Both the position numbers and the translations under genes were made by a program. Source: Tildeniella nuda ZEHNDER 1965/U140 (lineage in GTDB: Bacteria; Cyanobacteriota; Cyanobacteriia; Leptolyngbyales; Leptolyngbyaceae). Taken from it: DNA of 64,000 nt. The stretch spans positions 186,001-250,000 of the forward strand of contig JAHHIG010000005.1 of the NCBI GenBank assembly GCA_019358895.1, in the 5' to 3' direction. This document shows, piece by piece, positions 28,247 to 41,297 of this stretch; positions within the stretch are counted from its first letter, which is position 1; each line of letters opens with the position of its first letter. The notes below the pieces were generated by a model, which searched no databases, had not been told where the DNA came from, and saw nothing but the letters and a program-made list of their open reading frames with translations.

Positions 28247-28765
28247 TTAGCTAGACTCCTCCATCTCGCGCAAAATCTGCTCCACTAGCGCTGGTTCTGC
28301 TGACGAGACTAATGTTGAGGGATAAACCGCCTGTCCCCACATGGGATGAATCACGATCGAGCAGCCGTCGCTACCAGCAATGCGATAGCCCAACGCGGCG
28401 TGTACAATTGCTACGTCATCTAACTTAAGCTCTCCAGGGCGAGCAAGCAGGGGTAAGCCAGTGCGAGGATCAAAGAGGGCAGCAGTATATCCCCTACGGT
28501 TGATCTGTACCGCGATCGCATAGCCAAGTTTGAGAAACCGCCGACGCAGTTTGCGTTTCTGCACTTCGGCAGTGGGCGATCGCTCTAACAAGTCGCAGTC
28601 ACATGGTTGGAGCACAATCAGCATTGATCGCGCTGGGCATAACCAATCAGGTAGCAGTTTGTCCTGATAATGAGAGACAAACTGACTGGGTGGATGGACG
28701 GAGTATTGAGTTTGCGCCAGTTCGATAGCTCCATTCACACATTTTCGGGCGATCGTTTTCCCCAT
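28247..28765 (-). CDS. MMADHC (CblD)-like domain protein
   Basis: 172 residues. Cyanobacterial proteins of this type are annotated as methylmalonic aciduria and homocystinuria type D-like. Conserved-looking parts are YSVHPPSQFVSHYQDKLLPDW, RSMLIVLQPC, FDPRTGLPLLARPGELKLDDVAIVHAALGY and IHPMWGQAVYPSTLVSSAEP. In animals MMADHC guides cobalamin between pathways; whether the bacterial relatives handle cobalamin is unproven. No cobalamin genes lie close by. Confidence 0.72.
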   Translation of the reverse strand: MGKTIARKCVNGAIELAQTQYSVHPPSQFVSHYQDKLLPDWLCPARSMLIVLQPCDCDLLERSPTAEVQKRKLRRRFLKLGYAIAVQINRRGYTAALFDPRTGLPLLARPGELKLDDVAIVHAALGYRIAGSDGCSIVIHPMWGQAVYPSTLVSSAEPALVEQILREMEESS

Positions 28766-29042
28766 TTTACGCAGGAGTATGTGCCATGCAAGCGAGGACT
28801 TTAGTAGTGCCCTTCGTTACGACCTTTCTCCCAGACCAATACAGACGCTGGTCTCAGGGCAGTCTTTCGTAAAGCTTCTAAGAGGATGTTTTACAAGTTC
28901 TCCCATTCGTAGCAAAAACCTAGATCCCCCTTAATCCCCCTTAAAAAGGGGGAGTTCAAGGCTATTTCGGTTCTTACGCACTTTTGGTGAAGCTTCGGCA
29001 GACTGGAGATAGAGGAACATTTTTCAGGAGGGTATCCACTTC
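28766..29042. other. gap with dispersed CCCCCTTAA hairpin repeat
   Basis: No gene seen. A short dispersed hairpin at about 28923-28953 (ATCCCCCTTAATCCCCC, then AAAAAGGGGGA) is a repeat type common in cyanobacterial genomes. The segment leads into the broken ISL3 transposase. Confidence 0.6.
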
Positions 29043-29411
29043 GTCCATCATCTCATCCGCCAACTTCTACCTAATTCAACGCATCTCAGCTTGGAGGAGG
29101 CTGTAGAAGCAAACACAGGGCGTATTACTCTCAATCTCACTTCAACCCAGCCCCATGCCGCTTGCCCAGTCTGTCAACAGTTGAGCCAGCGAGTTCATAG
29201 CTGCTATGAACGAAGATTGAGGGATCTGAACTGGGCTGAATGTTCAGTTACTTTGGAAATTACAGTTCGTAAACTGTTCTGCGACAATCAGAGCTGTCAA
29301 CGTCGGATTTTCGGCGAACGCTTGCCTCAATTAACTGCACCTTGGTCGCGGCGCACCAATCGCATGACTCAACAAATCCAAGACACTGGAGTTGCTTTAG
29401 GGGGAACAGCC
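29043..29411 (+). pseudogene. ISL3 family transposase, N-terminal remnant
   Basis: Frame HHLIRQLLPNSTHLSLEE leads into the ISL3 zinc-finger module (CPVCQQLSQRVHSCYERRLRDLNW, then LFCDNQSCQRRIFGERL) and the start of the helix-turn-helix part (TGVALGGTAS). Homology breaks at about 29411, where a sequence beginning TGTAGAGCGAAGG takes over and closes the frame at 29432. About 120 of some 400 residues remain, and no ATG is visible at the expected start. The DDE catalytic domain is gone. Confidence 0.8.
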
Positions 29412-29853
29412 AGTGTAGAGCGAAGGAATTAGTGTCACAACCGAAGGAATAAATGTCACAACCGTCCTTCGCCTCAAAGTCCTACAGAATAAAGCTTTGA
29501 GGTTTTTTAGCGCTCAATTTTTCAAGAAAACCCAACCGAAGGATTATGTGTCATTTCGTGGGGCTACCGAAGAAATAAATGTCACTTCGTCAGTCATTGT
29601 TTGAAACCCTTGTCCTGGAACGATTTCATCGTTCTTCGGCGATCGCCGAAGAATTTCATGTCACTTTGTTGGCTTAAAAGCTGAAACCTTTACGTATTAA
29701 CAGTTTCAAGTCTTACTAGGTTTACCGAAGGATTATGTGTCATATCGTGAGGCTACCGAAGAAATAAGTGTCACTTCGTTAGTTTAGAAGCTGAAACCTA
29801 TACACATGAGTAGTTTCAAGCTCTACTAAATTTACCGAAGGATTACGTGTCAT
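29412..29853. repeat. array of eight 18-bp TGTCA repeats; probable transposon end
   Basis: Eight degenerate copies of CGAAGRAWTANRTGTCAY start at 29421, 29442, 29537, 29568, 29647, 29726, 29757 and 29836. Spacings are 21, 95, 31, 79, 79, 31 and 79 bp. All have one orientation. The first lies 7 bp inside a terminus reading TGTAGAG that interrupts the ISL3 gene. Termini in TGT with several internal binding repeats are characteristic of Tn7-, Tn5053- and CAST-class elements mobilised by TnsB/TniA. No transposase of that class is present in the window. Confidence 0.65.
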
Positions 29854-30072
29854 TTCGTTGGAGCAGTTTTCCTTCATCCTGCGGGGGCTTCACTGTTGCC
29901 GAAGGCGATCGCCTACCAACTATAGGAAAACTTCACTCAGAGATTATTGAATAGGTTGCTGTGTTCTTAGAAGCGACCCCTATAAGATCAGTGTAACTGC
30001 ACGATGGCTATCCTCCTCAAGAGGCTCCCGGTAGAATATAAGGTATTAAGGAGATAAACTTGTTGTCCTCGT
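29854..30072. other. gap between repeat array and antitoxin-like gene
   Basis: No gene. The sequence AAGGAGATAAACTTG just before the next gene gives it a plausible ribosome site and probably the end of its promoter region. Confidence 0.4.
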
Positions 30073-30474
30073 ATGACTGCAACTGTCACACTGCAACTTC
30101 CAGATCCTATCTATCAGCGATTGGTCAATACGGCGACCGCAACAGGGCGATCGCTTGAAGCGGTCATGCTCCATGCCCTGAAAGTCGGTAGTCCTCCAGA
30201 TTGGGAAGATGCACCCGATGAGTTTCAGGCAGATTTAGCCGCTCTTGACCGTTTGGAAGATGAGGCTCTATGGAAGGTTGCCACAGGTCACAAGACTGAG
30301 GAGGATATGGCACGGCATTTCGAGTTGTTGGAGCGCAACAAAGAACACACTCTTACCTCAGCAGAACAGGTGGAGTTGGCAGAACTGCGATCGTAGGCGG
30401 ATCTTTTCATATTACGGAAAGCCCATGCTGCTGCTCTTTTACATTGGCGTGGTCATCGTGTTCCCCATTCCTGA
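30073..30474 (+). pseudogene. antitoxin-like protein with internal stop
   Basis: The open part is 107 residues, starting MTATVTLQLPDPIYQRLVNTATATGR, a ribbon-helix-helix-like N-terminus. After TAG 30394-30396 the same frame continues for 25 codons (ADLFILRKAHAAALLHWRGH) to TGA at 30472, residues that look like the normal C-terminus. A GAG or similar codon has probably become TAG. The HNH gene follows 6 bp after the full-length end; the pairing recurs in cyanobacteria and suggests a toxin-antitoxin or regulatory pair, which is inference. Confidence 0.6.
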
Positions 30475-30480
30475 TCGCTT

Positions 30481-30909
30481 GTGTCTGCCTATATTCCTGA
30501 ATCTTTAAAGACCCAAATTCGAGAGTGCGATCGCCATGGCTGCTGCTACTGCTTGACCAGCGAAGCCAATAGCGGTCTGCCAATGAGCTTTGACCACATT
30601 CACCCCCAGTCCAAAGGCGGGAACACTTCCTTTGAAAATGTTTGCTTGGCTTGTCGCTCCTGCAATGAGTACAAATCCGACTTGACCGAAGCCCAAGATC
30701 CGCTCACTGGGGAAATCGTTCCCTTGTTTAATCCGAGGGCACAGCAGTGGTCAGAATACTTCGCTTGGAGCTTGGATGCAACACGAGTGGAGGGGCAAAC
30801 GCCAGTCGGACGAGCCATGATTGCTGCATTACGGATGAATAATCCGGTCATCTTGGCTACTCGTTCGCGTTGGGTGATCAGTGGTTGGCATCCTCCTACA
30901 ATTCAGTGA
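30481..30909 (+). CDS. HNH endonuclease domain protein
   Basis: 142 residues from GTG 30481. An HNH nuclease fold: CCYCLTSE with a CxxC half, SFDHIHPQSKGGNTSFENVCLACRSCNEYKS containing the DHIHP catalytic histidines, Asn and the second CxxC pair. The C-terminal part (VPLFNPRAQQWSEYFAWS) is the common extension of small cyanobacterial HNH proteins. Probably a DNA nuclease. It is intact, while its upstream partner carries a stop codon. Confidence 0.8.
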   Translation: MSAYIPESLKTQIRECDRHGCCYCLTSEANSGLPMSFDHIHPQSKGGNTSFENVCLACRSCNEYKSDLTEAQDPLTGEIVPLFNPRAQQWSEYFAWSLDATRVEGQTPVGRAMIAALRMNNPVILATRSRWVISGWHPPTIQ

Positions 30910-31210
30910 AAGTTTTTTCCTGCCTGCCATCGACAAATTCACACACTCTACGACAACTCTCATCTGGTACTGCACCTGAGTACTCTGGAGAAGCCAAAGC
31001 AAGACCCACAGCGACAAAAATTCCTTGCTTGGGTTTCACAAGTAAGACCCAAATAAGAGAGGGCAGATGGGTTCGAAAGCGCTGAACCTGGGCTGAAGCA
31101 GGTACAATCAGTTCCAGATTGGCAATCTGTTGCGGGTGAACTGGAGTTGTAGGTTTCGCTGCTTCAGTTCACCTAATTGTGATTTGGAACAAGTGATGGG
31201 ATGGAGCAAT
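30910..31210. other. gap in mobile island, no gene assigned
   Basis: About 300 bp. The minus strand is open for roughly 85 codons between 30894 and 31160 but has no ATG start and no motif I know, so I do not call it. No RNA gene or hairpin stands out. Confidence 0.4.
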
Positions 31211-31678
31211 ATGAATCAGCAGTTGCCCCAGTTCATTCATCATCTTGTCGATCGCTTGCAGTTGGTTGAGGGAATTGTGGCGATCGCGTTAGGTGGCTCA
31301 AGGGCAAGAGGCAACCATACACCCAAGTCAGATGTAGATCTGGGGCTTTATTACCAGCCAGAGAACCCGCCTGATCTCCTTGCTCTGAATCGCCTTGCCT
31401 CTGAACTAGATGACAGCCACCGTACAAACCTGATCACCCCAATCGGTGAGTGGGGAAAGTGGATTAATGGTGGGGGATGGCTCAAAGTGGAAGGCATTCC
31501 AGTCGATTTTCTCTATCGGGATGTGGCTCAGGTGAATCAGGTCATCAATGACTGCCATGCTGGAAAAATTGCGATTGACTACCAACCCGGACATCCTCAC
31601 GGCTTCGTATCCTCGATCTATATGGGTGAAGTTGCCCTTTGCCTACCGCTTCACGATCCAAATGTCGTTTTGGAGTAA
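31211..31678 (+). pseudogene. nucleotidyltransferase, C-terminally truncated
   Basis: 155 residues from ATG 31211 (in-frame starts lie up to 31130). The polymerase-beta-like motif IVAIALGGSRARGNHTPKSDVDLGLYY shows GGS and the DxD metal pair near residue 40. The frame ends abruptly at PLHDPNVVLE, where related proteins continue for about 100 residues. The region after it is not coding, so this is probably a truncated relic; minimal nucleotidyltransferases of toxin systems are an alternative but lack this extra middle part. Confidence 0.6.
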
Positions 31679-31875
31679 TCTGGCATCTACACCACGAACC
31701 GCAGGTAGGAGTCTAGTATTATTTCTCCATACCAAAAGCTGCTTACGTTAGTAAGTTAGAATAACGCAAACACTAGCTGTCAGGAGAGCAATGTAAATTT
31801 ATGTAGGTAAGAGCGGCTATCTGTAACAAAGCTAATAAGCCCTAGGGTCTTAACCAATTCGAGTTGGAAGTATCT

Positions 31876-32085
31876 ATGGAATACTACTTCAATGAACTAG
31901 ATGCAATAAAATTTCAAAGGCTAGTCAACAGTATTCTTGATGCCAAATTTGGCGTAGATACTCGTCTAACTCCTCTGTATGGTTCAGATGGAGGGAGAGA
32001 TGCAGAGACTGCCCCACGAAATCCGTATTTTGAATACCAGGTAGATGATGTTAAACCGCCAGTTAATAGAGCTGTTGGGAAATAA
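31876..32085 (+). pseudogene. Mrr-like nuclease, N-terminal stub
   Basis: 69 residues from ATG 31876. YYFNELDAIKFQRLVNSILD followed by LTPLYGSDGGRDAE recalls the start of Mrr-type restriction endonuclease domains (the GSDGGRD acidic turn). The stub stops before the QVK-type catalytic motif would appear. A cut-off defence gene is the most likely explanation; a real small protein cannot be excluded. Confidence 0.5.
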
Positions 32086-32133
32086 TTACAGGTTAGGTTG
32101 AGATTCTGACCTTCCTGGTTTGGAATGTCTTTC

Positions 32134-32388
32134 TCAGGCAGCCATCAAGTAGAAGTTCCATAAGCCAGCCGCAGTCAGCATCAAGTGATCATCAAACGCC
32201 TCAATCCGATTCCGATAAATGCTACTGACTGCGCCATAGCGCTTCACTCCAGCGAAGGCATGCTCACAGATCACCCGTGATTGGCTCAACGCTCGATTCT
32301 CAGCCTTCTGCTCCGCGCTCAGTTTCCCACCTCTCGGTTTCTTATGTGGGATGCGGATGTTGTCATACTGCTGGTGGACACTATACAA
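32134..32388 (-). pseudogene. IS5-like transposase, C-terminal remnant
   Basis: About 80 residues. IRIPHKKPRGGKLSAEQKA, RALSQSRVICEHAFAGVKRY with the catalytic Glu, and DDHLMLTAAGLWNFYLMAA match the end of DDE_Tnp_4/IS5-like transposases. The 5' two-thirds is missing. Homology ends near 32385, where the TGTACA-terminated sequence begins. Confidence 0.8.
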
Positions 32389-32430
32389 TCACGAACTCTT
32401 TGTCGCGTTTCACGAATTCGTAATTGTACA
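32386..32430 (-). mobile_element. TGTACA-type transposon end beside tRNA-Cys
   Basis: Reading leftward from 32430 the sequence starts TGTACAATTACGAATTCGTG and contains two spaced TTCGTGA blocks with an intervening GCGACAAAG. TGTACA termini followed by CGACAAA-type repeats are typical of type V-K CRISPR-associated transposons and related Tn7-like elements. Exactly 5 bp (TCAGA) separate it from the tRNA-Cys 3' end, equal to the 5-bp target duplication such elements create. Only about 45 bp survive. Confidence 0.5.
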
Positions 32431-32435
32431 TCAGA

Positions 32436-32506
32436 AGGCGGCACTCGGATTTGAACCGAGGGTGAGGATTTTGCAGACCCTTGCCTTACCACTTGGCTAT
32501 GCCGCC
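32436..32506 (-). tRNA. tRNA-Cys (anticodon GCA)
   Basis: 71 nt with discriminator U, as expected for cysteine. Acceptor GGCGGCA/TGCCGCC, D arm AGCCAAGTGGTAAGGC, anticodon stem AGGGT/ATCCT with loop CTGCAAA, and T arm CTCGG-TTCAAAT-CCGAG. CCA is not encoded. Confidence 0.96.
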
Positions 32507-32719
32507 GAAACCGTGAATGATTTCTAGAAACTTGACTATACCAAATTTTATTCGCTACTGATCTATCAGAATGCTTCTGAATTGCTGTTCAAGGAAGCGT
32601 AATGAAGTGAAAGTACCTGTAGCAGCGCGATCGCCTTGTTTCGTTTTCAGCGCAGACTGGCACAAATGATTGGCGATTAAGCATAAAAGCAGTATCGATT
32701 TTTGGTCTTTAGCTTTCTC

Positions 32720-37540
<4,821 letters not shown>

Positions 37541-37849
37541 AGTGTGCCTTCACGCATAAGGTCTGATCATTCATCGCAGTGAGTCCTAGACAAAGCCCTC
37601 GACAGTTCAGAAGGTGATTTAGTCCTCAGAAATTAAATCTAAACTGTAATGTGCTCATCCTGAAGGATGGGATAAATCTTGACAAAGGTTTGCTTGCACA
37701 AGGCTCACGCTGATCGACTGGCTTGCTGAAGAGAGGTAATCCTGCTAGATCCCTAACTTCTGAATCAGGTTCATCCCATCCAATCAGGACTGAACCAAGA
37801 AGCTAGGAATCTGTGACGCTACTTGATTTCTTTAGGAAACACTACCGTT
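37541..37849. other. intergenic gap, no gene seen
   Basis: About 310 bp. Contains a small hairpin (CATCC-TGAA-GGATG near 37660) but no T tract and no recognisable RNA gene. Probably holds the promoter of the large minus-strand fusion gene. Confidence 0.4.
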
Positions 37850-38344
37850 TCAGGGCAACTGTAGCCCCATAATGACGAGATCACAGCGAACGGTCTCAAA
37901 CTCTGCGACTCCTGGTAGATAACCCCACCGTTGAAAGCCAAACTGCTCAAAGAGGCGCAGGCTTGGCTGATTATGAGCAAAGATAAACCCCATGAGCGTT
38001 TTAATGCCAAACGACGAACTTTGCGCGATCGCCTCCTTCAGCAGTGTCTGCCCAATGCCTTTGCGACGGTGATGCAAGGAAACATAGATGCTCAACTCTG
38101 CCGCACTGTCGTAAGCCGCCCGTCCGTAGTAAAACGACTGGAAACCTAACCAGCCAGCAACCTCTCCCTCTACGTCCATCACCCACAGCGGTCGTTTGTC
38201 GGCGCTGTGTGCTTGAAACCAACTCACGCGACTTTCTACCGTAACAGGAGCGAGATCGGCTGTCACTGCCTGACTGGCGATCGTTGAGTTATAGATCGCG
38301 ACGATCGCTGTCAAATCCGCTGCTGCTGCATCTCGAATGTACAT
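37850..38344 (-). CDS. GNAT N-acetyltransferase (phosphinothricin-acetyltransferase-like)
   Basis: 164 residues. IRDAAAADLTAIVAIYNSTIA at the start and YVSLHHRRKGIGQTLLKEAI (acetyl-CoA pyrophosphate loop R/K-x-x-G-x-G) near residue 92 mark the GNAT fold; NQPSLRLFEQFGFQRWGYLPGVAEF near residue 125 is the usual late motif of the Pat/YncA group. Small-molecule or amino-acid N-acetylation is likely; the real substrate is unknown. Confidence 0.88.
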   Translation of the reverse strand: MYIRDAAAADLTAIVAIYNSTIASQAVTADLAPVTVESRVSWFQAHSADKRPLWVMDVEGEVAGWLGFQSFYYGRAAYDSAAELSIYVSLHHRRKGIGQTLLKEAIAQSSSFGIKTLMGFIFAHNQPSLRLFEQFGFQRWGYLPGVAEFETVRCDLVIMGLQLP

Positions 38345-38492
38345 TGCTGCTCCCTAGCCTCCACGTTGGCTGGAACTTATCACAAAGTTGGTTGCGCGTC
38401 AGCTCGTCCAGGTCGCTTGAGAAAACTCAGAAAACGTTTGACAAAAGCGTCGCCGATCATCACAATGTAGATCGCCTCTAAAAAGGCACCGA

Positions 38493-38566
38493 GGGACTGT
38501 AGTTCAATTGGTTAGAGCACCGCCCTGTCACGGCGGAAGTTGCGGGTTCGAGCCCCGTCAGTCCCG
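38493..38566 (+). tRNA. tRNA-Asp (anticodon GTC)
   Basis: 74 nt with discriminator G. Acceptor GGGACTG/CAGTCCC, D arm GTTCAATTGGTTAGAGC, anticodon stem CCGCC/GGCGG with loop CTGTCAC, and T arm GCGGG-TTCGAGC-CCCGT (one wobble pair). CCA is not encoded. Confidence 0.96.
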
Positions 38567-38672
38567 TAGCTCCCGTCTGGTACTAAGCAGTTTGCTTTTT
38601 CAGCAAACGAACTGCCTTACTGCGCCGTAGTCAGAACCAAGAGCGTATTAACAGTGGTCAAATCTTTTAGAC

Positions 38673-38699
38673 AAAAAAGCCCAATCCGAAGACTGGGCT
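38673..38699 (-). terminator. rho-independent terminator on the minus strand
   Basis: Stem AGCCCA/TGGGCT with TCTTCGGA-type loop followed, on the minus strand, by six T. It lies 24 bp after the stop of the small minus-strand gene at 38723, supporting that gene as a real transcription unit. Confidence 0.8.
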
Positions 38700-38722
38700 G
38701 GTAACCCATCAGGATGCATCTA

Positions 38723-38960
38723 CTATGACGAACTTAGTATGCCCAAGCGCTGCTGTAGACTATCAAGCTTTGACTTTATTTCTGAACGTTGGTGGTCATC
38801 AACGGGAACCGGAACATGAGGAAAGCCAATTGCGATAAGTGATTGCCTCGTCTTCAGAGTCAAAGACTGGCGTTCTAAGAAACGGCAAGTGCGCGATCGT
38901 ACAAGAGCGAACAAGGTAGATAGATGCACCCCACTGCAAATACCAAAATTGTTCTTGCAT
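38723..38960 (-). pseudogene. small hypothetical gene with a probable frameshift
   Basis: From ATG 38960 the frame reads MQEQFWYLQWGASIYLVRS and stays coding-like to DSEDEAITYRNW, then ends early at 38799. Another frame continues smoothly with IGFPHVPVPVDDHQRSE and ends at 38723, just before a clear terminator. The simplest reading is one protein of about 78 residues broken by a one-base shift near 38840, either real or a sequencing error. No family assigned. Confidence 0.45.
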
Positions 38961-39285
38961 GGGCAACAGGATCAACAGAGAACACAACTAAGATACGTCG
39001 TTAACGTCCATTTGGATCGCACTCAAATGATTTATAGCCACAGCCATATCGGTTAGGACAGGGTGCAGGGGTGAAACCCCCTTCGGCTTGAGCTCAATGT
39101 CCTAAGCGTCTTGGCAACAGCTATAGGTCGATCGCCGTTTTTTGAAGACGATTCGACAAGTTTTTATAAACTCACAGGCTAGGCGCTCCACACGATGCCG
39201 TTCCAGCGTTAAATGAGCTAGTGTGTGTGCTTCAAGTCATTCTAGCTGCCACTTAGTCTGCTCTCTAACTCCAAAGGAACTCCAC
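38961..39285. other. gap containing a 93-bp TIR/hairpin element
   Basis: Apart from the element at 39033-39125 I see no gene. AAAGGA upstream of 39286 provides the ribosome site of the next gene. Confidence 0.5.
39033..39125. mobile_element. 93-bp imperfect TIR element (MITE-like or structured)
   Basis: Left end TATAGC....GCCA...CG.TTAGGACA is mirrored by the right end, with 20 of 28 positions pairing; the blocks TATAGC, GCCA and TTAGGACA pair perfectly. Inside is a second hairpin, AGGGG-TGAAA-CCCCCT. The whole can fold as a long stem. Terminal TA-type ends suggest an IS630/Tc1-derived MITE. Confidence 0.6.
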
Positions 39286-39501
39286 ATGGCTTTTATCTAC
39301 TTCCCGGCTGCCCAAGCAACTTTAAATACAGAGCACATTACGCGCATTGTGTGGTCAACCAACGAAACGCTGAAAGGCTTTGTCCACTTCGCAGCAGATA
39401 CCTCTGATAAGAATAGCGTTGTCACGTTAACCGATGGCGATGCCGAGAAACTGTGGGGCATCATGCATCCTAGCGAACCTAAGCCGACCACCGCGCAGTG
39501 A
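39286..39501 (+). CDS. small hypothetical protein
   Basis: 71 residues from ATG 39286, with AAAGGA eight bases upstream; the open frame reaches 39223 but the extra residues look non-coding. MAFIYFPAAQATLNTEHITRI, then GFVHFAADTSDKNSVVTLTDGDAEKLWGIM. Mixed strand/helix pattern, no signal or membrane span. Looks like a compact cyanobacterial protein of unknown function. gltX begins 110 bp later. Confidence 0.65.
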   Translation: MAFIYFPAAQATLNTEHITRIVWSTNETLKGFVHFAADTSDKNSVVTLTDGDAEKLWGIMHPSEPKPTTAQ

Positions 39502-39611
39502 GTGGATACCCGAATCAATGGACATCGAGGTTGAACTTTTTCGCCGTTCTTCCCTAAACTTTAGTAACGCTGGCATTTTAGACTGCATCCTTTAGCTTTC
39601 ATCCTTCCCTT

Positions 39612-41063
39612 ATGACCGTTCGCGTTCGCCTTGCCCCAAGTCCCACCGGAAACCTCCACATTGGTACAGCGCGTACAGCCGTCTTTAACTGGCTCTATGC
39701 GCGTCATACTGGCGGTACGTTTGTGCTGCGGATTGAGGATACGGATCAGGAGCGATCGCGTCCTGAATATACTCAGAACATTCTCGACGGCTTGACCTGG
39801 CTGGGTTTGACCTGGGATGAAGGACCGTTCTATCAAAGTAAGCGCCTGGAGTTGTATCAACAGAAGGTACAAGCGCTGCTAGACAAAGGCTTGGCATATC
39901 GTGCCTATGACACGCCAGAAGAACTGGATGCCATGCGAGAGGCGCAGAAAGTTAATGGTGAAGCACCCCGTTACGATAACCGTCATCGCAACCTCACATC
40001 CGAACAACGGGCTGCCTACGAAGCCGAGGGGCGATCGTCGGTAATTCGGTTCATGATTGAGGACGATCGTGAAATTGTTTGGAACGACCTTGTGCGCGGT
40101 AACCTGAGCTGGAAGGGGCGTGACCTGGGCGGCGATATGGTCATTGCGCGTGCAGCGTCTGGTGATGATTTTGGGCAACCGCTCTACAACTTTGTCGTCG
40201 TGGTGGATGACATTGATATGAACATCACGCACATCATTCGTGGTGAAGACCATATTGGCAACACGCCTAAACAAATCTTGCTGTACGAAGCGCTGGAAGC
40301 CGAGATGCCTACGTTTGGGCATACACCCTTAATCCTTAACGAGGCGGGTGCAAAACTTTCTAAGCGCGATGGCGTTACCTCGATCTCAGATTTTCAGCGG
40401 ATGGGCTACGTTCCTGAAGCATTGGTGAACTATATGGCACTCCTGGGGTGGTCGCCGCCCGAAGGCATGACCGAACTCTTTACGCTGGAAACGGCTGCCC
40501 CGAACTTTGGGTTTGAGCGGGTCAACAAAGCGGGTGCCAAGTTCGATTGGGATAAGCTCAACTGGCTCAACGGTCAATATCTGCACGCAATGCCCGCTGA
40601 CCAACTCACTAATCTGCTGCTTCCCTACTGGCAAGCGGCTGGCTTTGAGGCAGACTGGCACGATCGCCCCTGGTTAGAACGACTAACCGCCGTGATTGGT
40701 CCCAGCCTTGCACGGTTGGATGAAGCGGTGCCGATGAGCGCCTATCTTTTTGCTCCCACAGTAGATTTTACGGAAGAGGCGAGTGCCCAACTCAAGCAAG
40801 ACGGTTCTGCTGTAGCCATTCAAGCGGCTGCTGCCGCGATCGCACACTACCAACCACTCACCGAAGCGAATATCCAAGATCTGCTTAAGCAGGTCGTCCA
40901 AGAGCAAAAGCTGAAAAAAGGACTCGTCATGCGGACACTTCGCGCTGCCCTCACCGGAGCGATGAACGGTCCCGACTTAGTGCAGTCCTGGCTGCTGCTC
41001 CATCAACATGAACTGGATCAAACCCGCCTTCAAAAAGCCCTGGCAGCGGCGCAAGCAGATTAG
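39612..41063 (+). CDS. gltX: glutamyl-tRNA synthetase
   Basis: 483 residues. Charges tRNA-Glu (and, in cyanobacteria, usually tRNA-Gln for later amidation); glutamyl-tRNA also feeds tetrapyrrole synthesis. Class I signatures are [18 protein letters not shown] (HIGH) at the N-terminus and AKLSKRDG (KMSKS) near residue 250. The C-terminal helical anticodon-binding part is full length. Heptamer and GGAAGCA repeats begin 15 bp after the stop. Confidence 0.97.
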   Translation: MTVRVRLAPSPTGNLHIGTARTAVFNWLYARHTGGTFVLRIEDTDQERSRPEYTQNILDGLTWLGLTWDEGPFYQSKRLELYQQKVQALLDKGLAYRAYDTPEELDAMREAQKVNGEAPRYDNRHRNLTSEQRAAYEAEGRSSVIRFMIEDDREIVWNDLVRGNLSWKGRDLGGDMVIARAASGDDFGQPLYNFVVVVDDIDMNITHIIRGEDHIGNTPKQILLYEALEAEMPTFGHTPLILNEAGAKLSKRDGVTSISDFQRMGYVPEALVNYMALLGWSPPEGMTELFTLETAAPNFGFERVNKAGAKFDWDKLNWLNGQYLHAMPADQLTNLLLPYWQAAGFEADWHDRPWLERLTAVIGPSLARLDEAVPMSAYLFAPTVDFTEEASAQLKQDGSAVAIQAAAAAIAHYQPLTEANIQDLLKQVVQEQKLKKGLVMRTLRAALTGAMNGPDLVQSWLLLHQHELDQTRLQKALAAAQAD

Positions 41064-41077
41064 CTGTCGGGAACAGG

Positions 41078-41245
41078 AGGCAGGAGGTAGGAGGCAGGAG
41101 GCAGGAGGCAGAAGGAGCAGGGGAAGCAGGGGAAGCAGAGGAAGCAGGGGAAGCAATTCAAAACTTAAAACTCTGACCCTACTCCCGACTCCCCACTCCC
41201 TCACTCCCCCTCTCCCTTACTCCTCCTCTCCCTCACTCGGCACTC
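41078..41245. repeat. purine-rich STRR block
   Basis: About six AGGAGGC/GGAGGCA units, then about five GGGGAAGCA units, followed by CCCCACTCCCT-type complements. The halves can pair partly. Non-coding; it lies between gltX and the next gene. Confidence 0.8.
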
Positions 41246-41297
41246 AGGAACTCTACCCTCGTCTACGCGTCGTTGTTATCATTGTTACTTTTCCAGC

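Noticed and set aside
29537-29853. CRISPR array
   Set aside because: Repeats are only 18 bp, degenerate, and spaced at 31 and 79 bp; the 79-bp intervals are themselves similar to one another, unlike spacers.
30894-31160. Minus-strand open stretch of about 85 codons downstream of the HNH gene
   Set aside because: No ATG start and no recognisable family; open by chance or a relic that I cannot identify.
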